Assembly: GCF_001642475.1 (NCBI RefSeq)
Contig: NW_019174129.1
Span: 1 to 25,792, forward strand
Source of the DNA: Fonsecaea monophora
Lineage: Eukaryota; Ascomycota; Eurotiomycetes; Chaetothyriales; Herpotrichiellaceae
Direction: 5' to 3'
DNA length: 25,792 nucleotides
Shown here: piece by piece, positions 1 through 9,515 of the stretch
Position numbering within the stretch: the first letter of the stretch is position 1
Layout: each line of letters opens with the position of its first letter
Position numbers and translations under genes: made by a program
Notes under the pieces: generated by a model
What the model saw: only the letters and a program-made list of their open reading frames with translations
Databases searched by the model: none
Told to the model about the DNA's origin: nothing

Positions 1-190
1 GTATTAAATTATCTCATAAATTGAGTGTGTGGTGGCTACTTGTTATAGAGGTGGTAAGGGTGAAAACATCTGGTGGGGTGGGGGTGGACGGATATTTTTG
101 CTAGGGTGCTGTATGTGAGTGATCAGCCTCGTGTGGGATGCCCAGCCTCGGGCGGGGTAGTCTACTGCGTCAAGTGCGCAGGCCGTGATA
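1..190 (-). mobile_element. LTR-like transposon terminus, copy A (partial)
   Basis: The right end (about 119-190) matches, in reverse complement, the sequence starting at 8371. Both begin TATCACGGCCTGCGC, followed by two tandem copies of a TACCCCaCGAGGCTG-like motif. A third copy ends at 12291. The match fades beyond about 75 bp, so the rest of 1-118 may be a diverged or different part of the element, which would continue left of the window. The terminus resembles an LTR end (TG/TA..CA), but the element type is inferred. Confidence 0.55.
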
Positions 191-1930
191 CTCTGGACCA
201 CGAACTCTACATTGACATCTTCTGCAACAGTCATGTTTGGCTTGGTTGTCTTCAACCTGGCTCCGCGTGAAATACGCCAATTTCGTCACTCCATTGCAGC
301 GCCGCTCTCCCACCGCAGAAAGTTCAACTCTGTCTGTCAACCTTTCCACCATCCGCATTCGCAGTCGCAGTCGCAGAGATTCCATCCAACACGGCCAGCC
401 TTTCCTCAAAGAAAAGTGAAAGACCTCGCCTGTCCTACTACGATCGAGGCACCTTTAATGGTCTTGCTCCACGCGCATACAGAACCAAGAGTCGACAGTG
501 CAGTGGTGCCGAACAGGGTGATCGATTGTCAATATCGCCGTCGGTCAATCACCTACAAGAGCAGGGCAAGAGGGCGCAAGTAAGAGTTCACAATATTCAC
601 ACTACACTACTCTAGGGGCTCCCGAGTCAAGGTTACTTCACCTTCAGCCTGATTACTGCTCGGCTGAACGGGGGAGATCTGTGGCGGGTTGAACCCTGAG
701 GAACCAGCGCCGAGCTTAACGGTCACGTGTGGCGGAGGAATAATATTCCGTACGCAAGGGATGGATGGCGTACTCAGAAGAGGGAGGCAAGGGAGAGAGG
801 TGAGACAACGGGTACCCCTTACAGTTGAGCGTACGATATAAAGAGATAGAGTGAGAGGGGGCGTTGTTCCTCCTTTGTTTCCCTCCTTAGATTTGTCCTC
901 CTTATTACTAGGTTGGCTATTCACCGATGCTTCTAATACAGCTAGGCTTCCTTACAGAAAGAGAGCGGCGCGAGCCCCATCTCGCAACTGTTCGTACGGC
1001 AATTGTACCAGCAGTAGTATGTGGGCTGGGAACAGATATCTGGTTACCTCGAGCATGACCTGGTTGTTGCAGTGTTACCTCCAGCGCACGACCTTGCTGT
1101 GGCGCAAGAATCACAAGTGACCGAGCCATGATACGCATCTCGAGGACCATACGCTGGTGGACAAGACTTGATTGCGGCGTAACAGTACATAGGAGTAGTT
1201 ACCAAAGGCAATAGCTAACACTCCAATAGTCTCGGCTTTTCAGGCGCCCCATGTTGCTGACATTCCAATCAACGCCTCAGGCAGAAATCCTCCACTCTTC
1301 ACACCGCCTTCTCCTTGTCGTCCTACGCGTCTGCTCTGACGCACACGCCCGGCTTACCTCGCCGAGCGCCATGCCGTAAAAATGTTGTAGATATAGATGC
1401 GAGCTCAAGTTGTAGTCGAGTGCTGAGTTCCGACCGAAAGTTCCCGCCACGAAGCGGTCGAAGAAGGAGGGTGTTTTGTCGGCTCAGAGTCAACCCCTAG
1501 GACTGGGGCGTTGGGCACCTTACTCCTGGCAAATTTCTTCCTGGTTCCACGCCGCAGGGCTCCTACCGCGTTGTTATTCGTTGCTGCTACCTGGTTGATC
1601 AGCTGTCTCGCCACCGGCGCCTTCATGTGGCCAATCGCGCTTCAGCACGTGTCGCATACGCAGGCTGCTGCCTGTCGAGACTTGCATGTAGCAAAGACGT
1701 AATTGGTTCCAAGACTCGGAAGGATTAGTGAGGCTGATTCACAGGCTGATTCACAGGGAGCCTATTGGCCGCTCAGAGCGCCCGAGTGGCACGTACAACG
1801 GCCCACGCCTGTCGCTGCCTGTTAGGCCTCCAAGCAGGGCAAATTAGCCAAGGATTGGGCGCACCCGAACGGGGCGGATAAGTAGCTGTGCGCCCTCGCA
1901 CAGTCCTCGACTCCTTGAAGAGGCTTCGAG
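191..1930. other. Region without a supported gene
   Basis: Several short open frames exist on both strands, but none has a recognisable domain, a consistent splice structure or a convincing start. A TATAAAG sequence lies at 837-843. It could serve a small + strand frame starting at the ATG at 926 (about 43 codons), but nothing confirms this. The stretch is best read as intergenic sequence plus the Nudix gene promoter. Confidence 0.4.
1731..1754 (+). repeat. Two-unit tandem repeat of 12 bp
   Basis: The unit AGGCTGATTCAC occurs twice head to tail and is followed by AGG, the start of a third unit. It lies about 325 bp upstream of the Nudix start codon. It may be a chance duplication or a promoter element. 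Confidence 0.7.
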
Positions 1931-1936
1931 TCTCCG

Positions 1937-1945
1937 TATATAAAG
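1937..1945 (+). promoter_or_regulatory. TATA box of the Nudix gene
   Basis: TATATAAAG sits about 135 bp upstream of the ATG at 2079 and is followed by a pyrimidine-rich leader, a usual arrangement for a fungal promoter. No other gene nearby would use it. Confidence 0.6.
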
Positions 1946-2078
1946 GCGATAGCCACCTAGCCTTGATTTATTCCTCCTATCGACCTATCTATCAGCCTCT
2001 GCAGGCTTCTCTTACACTGTCATCCACTTGTCGGACAAATCCCCTGAAACGCGAACGTCTCTCAGATCCAAGCTCACA

Positions 2079-2764
2079 ATGCCTGAAGCCATAACCGTCA
2101 CGACCCTCACGTATGGCAAGAAGGCCATGATGGGCACCATGGGCATTGTTCTGAACGGCGACAAGGTCCTGCTGATCCAGAATATCAAAACAGACGGTCC
2201 TTACGGTACGTTGCAAAGAATCCCAACACCTCCCAAAACGAACCACACATGGTCGCGGTCGGACCCGTTTGAGCTAACTGGCCAATTCACAGAGACTTGG
2301 GCCTTCCCGGGCGGTGGCGTGGACGAGGACGAAACCCCAGAGAAGGCGGTTGTGCGCCATATCCAAGAGGAGGTCGGCCTGAAGGTGGCCATCAAGCACA
2401 TCGGAGACGAGACGGTGTGGGGCGAGACCGATGACTATTTGGAGGACGACCAGTGGCGGCGCTTCTTCTTTGTCCTGGAACAAGTCGATCCGGAGCAGGA
2501 ACCCAAGGTTCGTCGTGAATGATTTCCCCTTGCACAGAGAACGGAAATACTGACCCAAACGGTCGTCGCCAGATCATGAAACCGCACAAGCACATTGGCT
2601 TGATGTGGATGGACTGGGATGAGCTGTGGGACACGATTGACTCCGAATTGGCCGACGACTGGGAAGAGACGGAGAGGATGCGCTTCTTCCCGTCCATGTG
2701 GAACATGTTCCATAAATATCCGAAGCGCTGGGATCCGGCTTCCTTGGAGAAGCGCCTGAGCTAG
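2079..2764 (+). CDS. Nudix hydrolase domain protein (three exons)
   Basis: Exons are 2079-2205, 2293-2507 and 2573-2764, giving 177 residues. The introns are GTACGT..CACAG (87 bp) and GTTCGT..GCCAG (65 bp). Nudix enzymes cleave nucleoside diphosphates linked to another moiety. The substrate here cannot be told from sequence, although the length and the glycine-rich WAFPGGG entry to the box fit small cytosolic MutT/NUDT-like proteins. The Nudix box spans residues 50-72: G50, E56, R64, E68, E69 and G71 are in place, but residue 65, usually Glu in REUxEE, is His. The start at 2079 (CTCACAATGCC) is preferred because the open frame further upstream has no ATG, only a TTG at 2028. Intron 1 has no in-frame stop, so its retention would add 29 residues just before the box. 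The C-terminal exon is Trp- and acid-rich (MWMDWDELWD) and shows no second domain. Confidence 0.88.
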
Positions 2765-4222
2765 TAGTGGCTTTGGACTGTCTCTCAATACACACACCAT
2801 CAACACACAGTTGCCTCCGCGCACACCCACACCCCGAAGGTTCATCTCGTAAATTCCACCCCCTTTGCACCTGGCCATGCATTATTCAGAAGGCTTATGT
2901 AAGTGTGGGCGCAGCGCTGCCCTAACCCTATCGGCAAGGTTGGCCGAATAATTTCCACCTTGGCACACAACAAATCCGCAGCCACACTAGATAGATTTCC
3001 TCACCTAATTAATTAAATTATTCCGCCAACAAAAGTCGCTCCCACGTCCGCCACCACCGTATGAGGAGGTTGCGAACATCACTACTTCGGCCCTCCTTCA
3101 GCCCTTTACCCCCTGGCCGCTGTCCTCCATACGACGAATGCCTAGTCACAGAGCGACCCAGCCAGACAACGCTGTACAATGCTGGTTCAACGCCAGGCCA
3201 GACACACAAAGGATCCCTGCAGCTCAACAAGAGGAACAAGGTTCGCTGCCCGACGATGTCGTGTATCGTGAGAGCTCCAGACCAAGACTTGGAAGTAGGA
3301 CCATGGCGGGTCGTGTAAAAAGGAGCGAGCCCTAGTCCGTGCTCGATGTACACCTCGATGCACCAAAAACCACTCAACCTCCAAGGGGTAGTGATACCGC
3401 TCTATGCTACAAAAGCACCGAGGTGGAAAACAGGCTCGCGATTGATGGTCTGTGTTGCTGTGCTCAAAGCCTAGGACGAAATTCCGTGTCACAACCTCAG
3501 GCTCGAGCTGTGGGAAAGGTACCTAAGTCAACCTGCCAAGTGGCAGAAAAATCATGCCCAAGGCAGAAACGTGGACGCGTCTTATTCGCTCAAGGCACCA
3601 AGTAGGTCCACAATTTGTGGGTCGCGGACCCAAGGCTTTCCGACCCCCGATGGTTTCCTATTCGCTCGTCGTGATGGCGTTGTCCCTGTGTTGAAACGCA
3701 CCCTAGCTCGAAAGGAGCCAATACGCACGTGCCACGGGTGCTCCGCCCTGTGACTGCAGCTCTAGCGTATATCCAAGTAGCATCCGTTTCCCAACCTACC
3801 CTTGCTTGAAAGGCGACCAGTGGGGTCTGTGGAACGGCACACAGTGCTTAGTGCTTATGCCACGCGACACTTGGGGCTAACTCTTCAGGCATGAAGACCC
3901 GCACTGCAGGCTCCGGGGCCAAAATGATTGGGATTCTGGTTGCTGCTTTCAAGACACCCACCTTTTGTGTTTAATTTATCAACCTTGCCAGCCACATGTG
4001 GCCGCCGCACAAGGCAACCGTCAACACCAAGGGTGCAGCAGGTAAACAATGCCCTACCTAGTCATAGTACACATCCTATGGAAATGTTACACAAGCTCAA
4101 GTGCCTGGCCCTGTCGTATTTACAGACGTGCATCTCCGCCCAAGTCGGCGAGGAACACTTTTCATTCCTCCCTTCCAGCCTACCTCTTACTCTTACAGTA
4201 TACCCTTCATTTTGTTTTCAAA
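2765..4222. other. Intergenic region between Nudix and 2OG-fold genes
   Basis: A 92-bp MITE-like element is present at 2939-3030. Elsewhere, overlapping short frames on both strands show no known domain or splice pattern. The stretch 3900-4222 is likely promoter and leader of the following gene. Confidence 0.4.
2939..3030 (+). mobile_element. MITE-like element, copy 1
   Basis: The 92-bp segment is bounded by 16-bp terminal inverted repeats, GTTGGCCGAATAATTT (2939-2954) and AAATTATTCCGCCAAC (3015-3030), which differ at one position when one is reversed. Related sequences occur at 15272-15363 (also 92 bp) and 23955-24025 (71 bp). No clear target-site duplication is visible. It has no coding capacity, as expected for a non-autonomous element. 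Confidence 0.65.
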
Positions 4223-4237
4223 TTTTTTTTTTTTTTT
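4223..4237 (+). promoter_or_regulatory. Poly-T tract in the 5' leader
   Basis: Fifteen consecutive T residues end 24 bases before the ATG at 4262, after a pyrimidine-rich stretch. It may be part of the core promoter or 5' leader. The function is inferred from position only. Confidence 0.4.
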
Positions 4238-4261
4238 GACACCGCACTGGGCCGAAGGACC

Positions 4262-6059
4262 ATGCCTTCTAAAAGAAAGCGTCCAGCAAAGGCCGCAGCT
4301 GTCGTACCCAAGACCCCCCCGACCGAATCCATCGTCCCCTCGGCAGCTGATACAGCTGATCCCTCCACTGCCGATCTTTCCAATGCCTTGGCCAACTTCA
4401 TGAAATCGGGATCAAACATTGCCGCGACTTGCGGCGGCTCCATTCCTCTGTCTGATTTCGCCGCTTTGGTCTCACGCGTGGAAGGAAAGCCTTCGAGCCA
4501 GGCCGATGACACAGAAAAAGGGCCGAAGAAAAAGGGCAAGAGGGGGAGCATGTCGACCCCGACGACCACAAGGACCACAAGAATGGACCCCAGCCCCATC
4601 GTAATCGACTGGGAAGACCACGGCGGCTGGTCGAACAGGGTGATGTTCCCGATCCCGCCGGACAGCGAGATAGACAGCACGATGACAATCGAGGGCTTTT
4701 TGGAGCACTGTGAGCCCATCGTGCTTGGAAAGCCAGGCGATGATGGGTACGGCGAAGGTGCGGATGACGCCTGGACCCTGAACGCTCTCCGCGTTACGAC
4801 CAACCTATGTCCGTACTCGATGGGAATCGTGGATCGGGCCGAGCATCTTTTGCTGCCCAATGCCCGCCACATGGGGCCCAATGGCATCAAGAACGGAGGC
4901 TTTGTCAGGGCCGAGCTACACCAGATCAACGTGAGTAAGGTGGTAAATGAACGTTTGAGGGTCGCGGCTAACTATACGCGTTCTGGGTAGGTGTACGTCG
5001 GACACCCGGGCTCCTCCAAGATCCGATTCGAGATTCCCGGCGCCGAGAACCAGTTCGGGTCGCTGGTTCTATTCCTGCCGAGCGAGTATGAGGGCGGTCA
5101 GCTCACCGTGAACCACGCCGGTTCTTCCACAAAGTACGACTGTGTTGGGGCAAGAAAATCTCAGGCCCTGCACTGGGCAGCCTTTCTCAGCGACTGCGAA
5201 CACGAGATCTCCGAGGTCACCGGCGGCTACTGCGTGATCGTGACTTACAACCTGTACCACGATCGACGAATTCCATTCATTCCCGGCGGTGAAAAAGACC
5301 CTCTTCAAGGACTGGGCCTCAAGCCGGCGCCGATGGACTTTACAAGCCTTGCGCCATACAACATTCTACAAGACCTTCTCAGAGACCCGAAGTGGATGCC
5401 AGACGGTAAGTCAAGAACCCTATGCCTGGGATATATATACCCCTAGCAGCCCTCCTGGGTACAAAAAGGCGCTCCGGCAAGGAAGGCACGCTAGCTGCCC
5501 CCCGGGCGACGATGTTGGCTGATTGTTTTGCGTGCAGGCGGGATGCTGGGCATCCACTGCGCTCATGCATACCCAATTGGGGTCTCGAACCTCGCGGACA
5601 GCGGCAAGGCTCAAAACCAGCTCATCAGCGACTGGCCCGCCGGTTTTGCCATGGCTTCTCTCAGGGGCACCGACGCGTCAATGCACGCCGTCCTCGGTAA
5701 ACTGGGTCTGCATGCGGAGGTGGGTCTGAAAGGACCGGCCGAGGGTCTCAGTCCCGATATCGAGTGGGTCAACGGACCGATAGTCAAGCACTGGGCCCCC
5801 CCCAAAGGCGTCGTAAGTACTTGCCTGCATCTCTCCCACAGGAGCGACCTACGTTCGTTCAGGTTGTGAGATGAGAAGGGCCCCCGAATGCTGATGGATT
5901 CTGCAGGAAGACTTGGCCAAGTTACCTAGCCTTGCGGAGAACTCTATGTGTATCTTCGTCACCATCCCCCCGGCCTCCGAGCGCGACACCAAAGCCCCGG
6001 CCGTCAAACCCAAACCAAAGTTGGCGATAAAGAAACCGAAGTTGAGAGCAAAAGATTAG
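4262..6059 (+). CDS. 2OG-Fe(II) oxygenase-fold protein, active site degenerate
   Basis: Exons are 4262-4930, 4991-5405, 5538-5812 and 5907-6059, giving 503 residues. The three introns (60, 132 and 94 bp) have GTGAGT or GTAAGT donors. The core, about residues 220-315, carries the signature of the fungal prolyl-4-hydroxylase-like 2OG oxygenase family: FGSLVLFLPSEYEGGQL (245-261), then LHWAAFLSDCEHE and VTYNLY. In active members an HxD iron motif lies ten residues before FGSL. Here that site reads R235-F-E237. The distal His (H294) is kept, but the co-substrate Arg expected ten residues after it is C304. Catalysis by the usual mechanism is therefore doubtful. The N-terminus (KRKR at 4-7, KKKGKR near 91) and the C-terminus (KPKPKLAIKKPK) are lysine-rich, suggesting a nuclear location. 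The long open frame and clean splicing argue against simple decay. The biological role is unknown. Confidence 0.85.
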
Positions 6060-6276
6060 AGGAAGCTCGACGACAACGGTGTGTCTCGCGGCAATCTTGG
6101 TGGAATGGAACCAAAAGTCACCATTGGCGGTGACACGAATTTCTTGCGGAAGAGCAGTCTGACGGAAAATTGGCGATGGGTTTCATTTTCTCTTTTCTTT
6201 TGTTTTTGGCTGGACGATGCGTCTGTCTTGGAGGGTCCAGAGAAGAAAACCACGGAACATTCTTTGACTAAGCTGT

Positions 6277-6509
6277 TCATTCAACCTCTTCCTTGATCTG
6301 TGTAACCTCTGGTTTGATGTATCTCATCTTTTTTCTCTTGCGCCTCTTGATCGGCTGTTCTTTGGGTTGTTCCTCCCGCTTGCACTTGCACTTGCGATCG
6401 CTCTTTTGCGGCTCATCTTCTGCTGGCCCAAAGTAGTTATGCACACGTTCCTCGTAGCTCTTGACATGTTCGAGCCGAGTAGAGCCTCTATTATGTAGAT
6501 CGCAATCCC
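6277..6509 (-). CDS. Possible 3' exon of a truncated gene, basic protein tail
   Basis: On the minus strand a TTTGTATAG acceptor-like site precedes an open frame of about 77 residues ending at 6277. The peptide is highly charged, with a KCKCKREEQPKEQP stretch followed by KRRKRKK, resembling a nuclear-localisation tail. No upstream exon can be joined with confidence, because the gypsy remnant starts within 100 bp. It may be the end of a gene cut by that insertion, or chance. It converges on the 3' end of the 2OG-fold gene. Confidence 0.25.
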
Positions 6510-6592
6510 TATACAAAAGAGAAGGTCAAGTCGCGGTCGGCTACTTTTCCGGCAGACTATGAGGAGGATCTCTCTCAAAAGGTTACAGAAGC

Positions 6593-8370
6593 TTGTCCTG
6601 CCAATACGCACGGAGCAATAGAAGACTGAACGGTTGCTGCAGCAGATCGCTGAATAATTGCAGTCGAGGCAGAATGAAGGGTATCAAGCAAGGGAGCGCA
6701 CGTGCTGTTGGGTCAGAGTTGTACGGTCACGTGACGGGGCAGATGGTTCCTGCTGGCGGTGGTTGTCGCGGGCCACCAATGCAAAGGTCGCCCACCTGCT
6801 TTGCATGTGAGGCAGCAGGACACATCCGATCCACCTGGTCTAGTCTGAAGCCGTGGCATGATCAGGGGTTGATCCATTTCAACTCGGCGCGAAGGCCTGC
6901 GCTTGGACCGTACAGATAGGGAGTGGAACGCTCTCGGAGTTTTCTTCCCTCGGGACCGATGAAGGTTTGACTGCCTCCAATGAGCTGTTGGAACGGTGGT
7001 CCTGAGAATAAGGATTTGATGGAGAAGTATAGCACCAAGAGGGTGGTAATCTCTGCATACCATCCTCAGGCTAACGGGTTGGTTGAGGTGGGACATGGAG
7101 CGGCCGCGGATGCCCTGGCTAGAACCAGCAAACATCCAGCTTGAAAAGACTGGGTGGTGCCTTCATGCTGTGCTTTGGGCGGATCGAACGACAGTCATGG
7201 CCAGCACTGGCTTCACACCATATGAACTGGAGGTAATGAGAGCGCGAGCAATCGAAAGAAGAAATGAAGATCTTGAAGAGGCGCGGGCTCATCGGAGGCG
7301 GACGAGAGAGACAGGGAAAGAGTATTTCGATAAGAGACACCGGCTGCGTAAAGAACCGTTGGAGCCTCCATGAACGATACTATTGTTCCTGTCTTTCAAT
7401 CTATTGCACTCGGCCCTTCAACTGCGCCTACTCTTCAAATGCGGCATCCGTTGAGTTCAAACATTCACCAAAGTCCTGCTCAGTTCTTCATGCAGATGAA
7501 AGGTTCAGATGAAGCAGCTGCTTGGTTTCACACGGCCCGGGCAATGATACGGACTCTGACTACTGTACAAGAAGAGTTTTCCCTTGAGATTGAAGATTGT
7601 CTTGAAGCGAATCCCAACGCATGAAAAGCCATACAAGAAAAGTTCAATGAGTTCGACTACGCGGTGTTCACGTGTAGGCGCAGAACCGATATCAAAAAGT
7701 CAGAAAGAAGTTCTTGCAAGGAGTAAAGAAGATTCGAACTTAAAACGTCCAAACCTTCCTTGCCGATGACAATCAGGGTCGTCCTTTGGTCCTTGGACTA
7801 CCCTGGAATACTGGGAAGGCTTTGTCATTCCGTACTTGGGAAACACAACATCGACGATGGATTCTCTGTAGAATGCCCGGATGTCTGCGACCCTTCGAGA
7901 CGTGTCTCCTCTGAAGATGCTACGGAGAATCAGTCTTTCGGTGATGATGCGACTGTCAAAGAGAGCCGGAACATATCATACCCATCCTGCACCATTGCCT
8001 CAAGATGTTGAACGCAGTCATCAAGATTCTCGTCCATGGGCTGACAAAATCAGTCTGCCAAATGACTCTTTGATTGCTATAGCTTCCAGCACCTATCGTC
8101 TTGTACAACGTAACAAGATCTGGTGGCTAAATGGTGCAGAGCCTCCCAATGGATACAACCTCATAGCGAGTGAAGGTTCGCCTGATCGGCCAGTTGCAAA
8201 AATTGGCTGGGCTGAGCAGAGGGTGATTGAAAGCAAGTAGCCTAAAGTTCAAGACACTAGACCCAAGTCCTCAAGCTCTGACAACTCTGGAATTCCAGGA
8301 CGAGGAAGTGGTCCTGGAAGGGAGCCTGTACAGTCACGTGATGGTGTAAAGGATTCGAAGTCAACTTAAT
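6593..8370 (+). mobile_element. Degenerate Ty3/gypsy retrotransposon remnant
   Basis: Three parts are visible in order. First is a Gag-type zinc-knuckle frame (6593-6919) with CFACEAAGHIRSTW at 6797-6838, where the last Cys is Trp, followed by DQGLIHFNSARRPALGP as is common after fungal Gag knuckles. Second is an integrase core fragment from 6992 (NGGPENK, then ISAYHPQANGLVE), in which the DNG-type Asp is Asn and the catalytic Glu is present at 7085. Third, after a frameshift near 7140, is the integrase C-terminal part up to 7373 (LHAVLWADRTTVMASTGFTP, KEYFDKRHRLR). Protease, reverse transcriptase and RNase H are missing between Gag and integrase. From 7380 to 8369 there are interrupted frames without a recognised domain, the last one (Ser/Gly-rich) ending in TAA just before the LTR-like start at 8371. 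Confidence 0.8.
7000..7373 (+). pseudogene. Ty3/gypsy integrase fragment
   Basis: The frame from 6992 to about 7139 encodes the part of the integrase core around the catalytic Glu. The following frame, to 7373, encodes the segment next to the core with WADRTTVMASTGFTPYEL and a charged coiled region (RRNEDLEEARAHRRR). The one-step frame change near 7140 and the loss of the upstream catalytic Asp regions mean it cannot make an active enzyme. It is the best-preserved part of the remnant. Confidence 0.8.
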
Positions 8371-8660
8371 TATCACGGCCTGCGCCCCTGACACAGTAGG
8401 CTACCCCACGCGAGGCTGGATACCCCACACGAGGCTGACTACGCACATATCCCTCACGCCGATGTAGTCACTCTAATTAGACCATTTCGTCTCAGAAATC
8501 ACTTCATAGTTACACTCCCAATAGCGATCTCTCCTGTTCGAGGCTGCGCGGCGTTAATGCCAAACCAGAAGCTGATGACCCGAAGGAAGATGCTTTCTAC
8601 GGCCCTAACGCCAGGCGAGGGCGTGCCTGGGAAGCGGCAAGGATTCGCCGGAACGGCTCG
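8371..8660 (+). mobile_element. LTR-like sequence, copy B
   Basis: It starts TATCACGGCCTGCGCC and contains two tandem TACCCCacGCGAGGCTG-type units (about 8401-8440). Sequence to about 8640 matches the reverse complement of the copy ending at 12291. For example, TCTCCTGTTC at 8530-8539 pairs with GAACAGGAGA at 12121-12130, at almost the same distance from the terminus (169 versus 171 bp). It follows the gypsy remnant directly, so it may be that element's 3' LTR. The inner end is not defined. Confidence 0.6.
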
Positions 8661-8762
8661 GACGGCATCTCGGACGGCGCCGACCTCGAGCACCCTGAGA
8701 AAACTTACGGCGTGCTATTCGAGCCCACCTGGCTAAGGGTGTACCACCTCCATCTCTGGTAG
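8481..8762 (+). other. Open frame inside the LTR-like region
   Basis: A 93-codon open frame without an ATG runs through this stretch. Its second half looks protein-like (DDPKEDAFYGPNARRGRAWE, then DGADLEHPEKTYGVLFEPTW) and ends at TAG. No family is recognised. It could be a leftover of a transposon coding region or of an exon captured by it. Confidence 0.25.
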
Positions 8763-8764
8763 GT

Positions 8765-9515
8765 TCCCCTGAGTCCCGTAAACCTCGTCTCCGTCTTCGA
8801 GTGGAACCACGTAGCGACCTGATAGGGTTCGCTAGTCTAAGCGTAGGTTCCGTTCCCACCGTCACCGCCAAGCATTAACCCGATCCTATCCCCCGTCGGA
8901 CCTCCGTAGCTGCCCCTTTTGGGCCGTGCGCATCCCACTCACGCCACCGTCGTGCAGAATATCTGCACTACCTCCTTGCAATTCTCGTCGTGCAATAGGT
9001 CGGTCAAGAACCCGGCGTCTTTTCGGGCGCTAGGCATAATCTTACCCCGAGCATCGCGCATTCCATTATACAAGCCGGCGTAATGGTGTCGCTTCATCGG
9101 CCGATCTCTGCGAGCAAGCTATACTTCTCCCCAATCATTCTGAGCCGTCGAGAGGCCTTTTCCCCTGAGTCGGTCCAGACCTCGGAGCTTGGTGCGCTCG
9201 CCAGCACTCGTCGCACCCTCGCTTATCCAGACGTCCTCTTACCTGCGACCACGTCGCTGCTCTCCACTGTCTCGCCTAGGCCGTCGTGACTCATAGGGTG
9301 CAGAGGCGTTGCGACCCGTTCCACTCGAGCGTCTAGCGACCCATGCTCTTCCGGAGTCCCGCGGGGAGAGGACCTTTCTATGAGGGGTGGGCTCGCGCGC
9401 GAAAGAACATAAATTGCTAGAAGAACAACCTCGTATTTTACACGAGAAGTCTTTTGGCTCGCACAACAAGTTCTCTTCTCATCGGTCCAACATCAAGATC
9501 TGAGCAGCAACTCCA
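8765..9515. other. Upstream region of the NDT80-like gene
   Basis: No supported gene is seen. The last 120 bp are A/T-richer, with CATAAATTG near 9410 and a pyrimidine-rich stretch before the start codon, and probably contain the promoter and leader. Confidence 0.4.

Noticed and set aside
352..378. CGCAGT short repeat
   Set aside because: Only about three imperfect units, too short to distinguish from chance or from Ser/Arg codon runs.
2028..2078. Upstream extension of the Nudix frame
   Set aside because: The open frame continues upstream, but only with a TTG. The ATG at 2079 has better context and begins the domain.
4207..4929. 240-codon minus-strand frame
   Set aside because: It lies opposite exon 1 of the 2OG-fold gene and ends in the poly-T tract read as a lysine run. 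No domain is seen.
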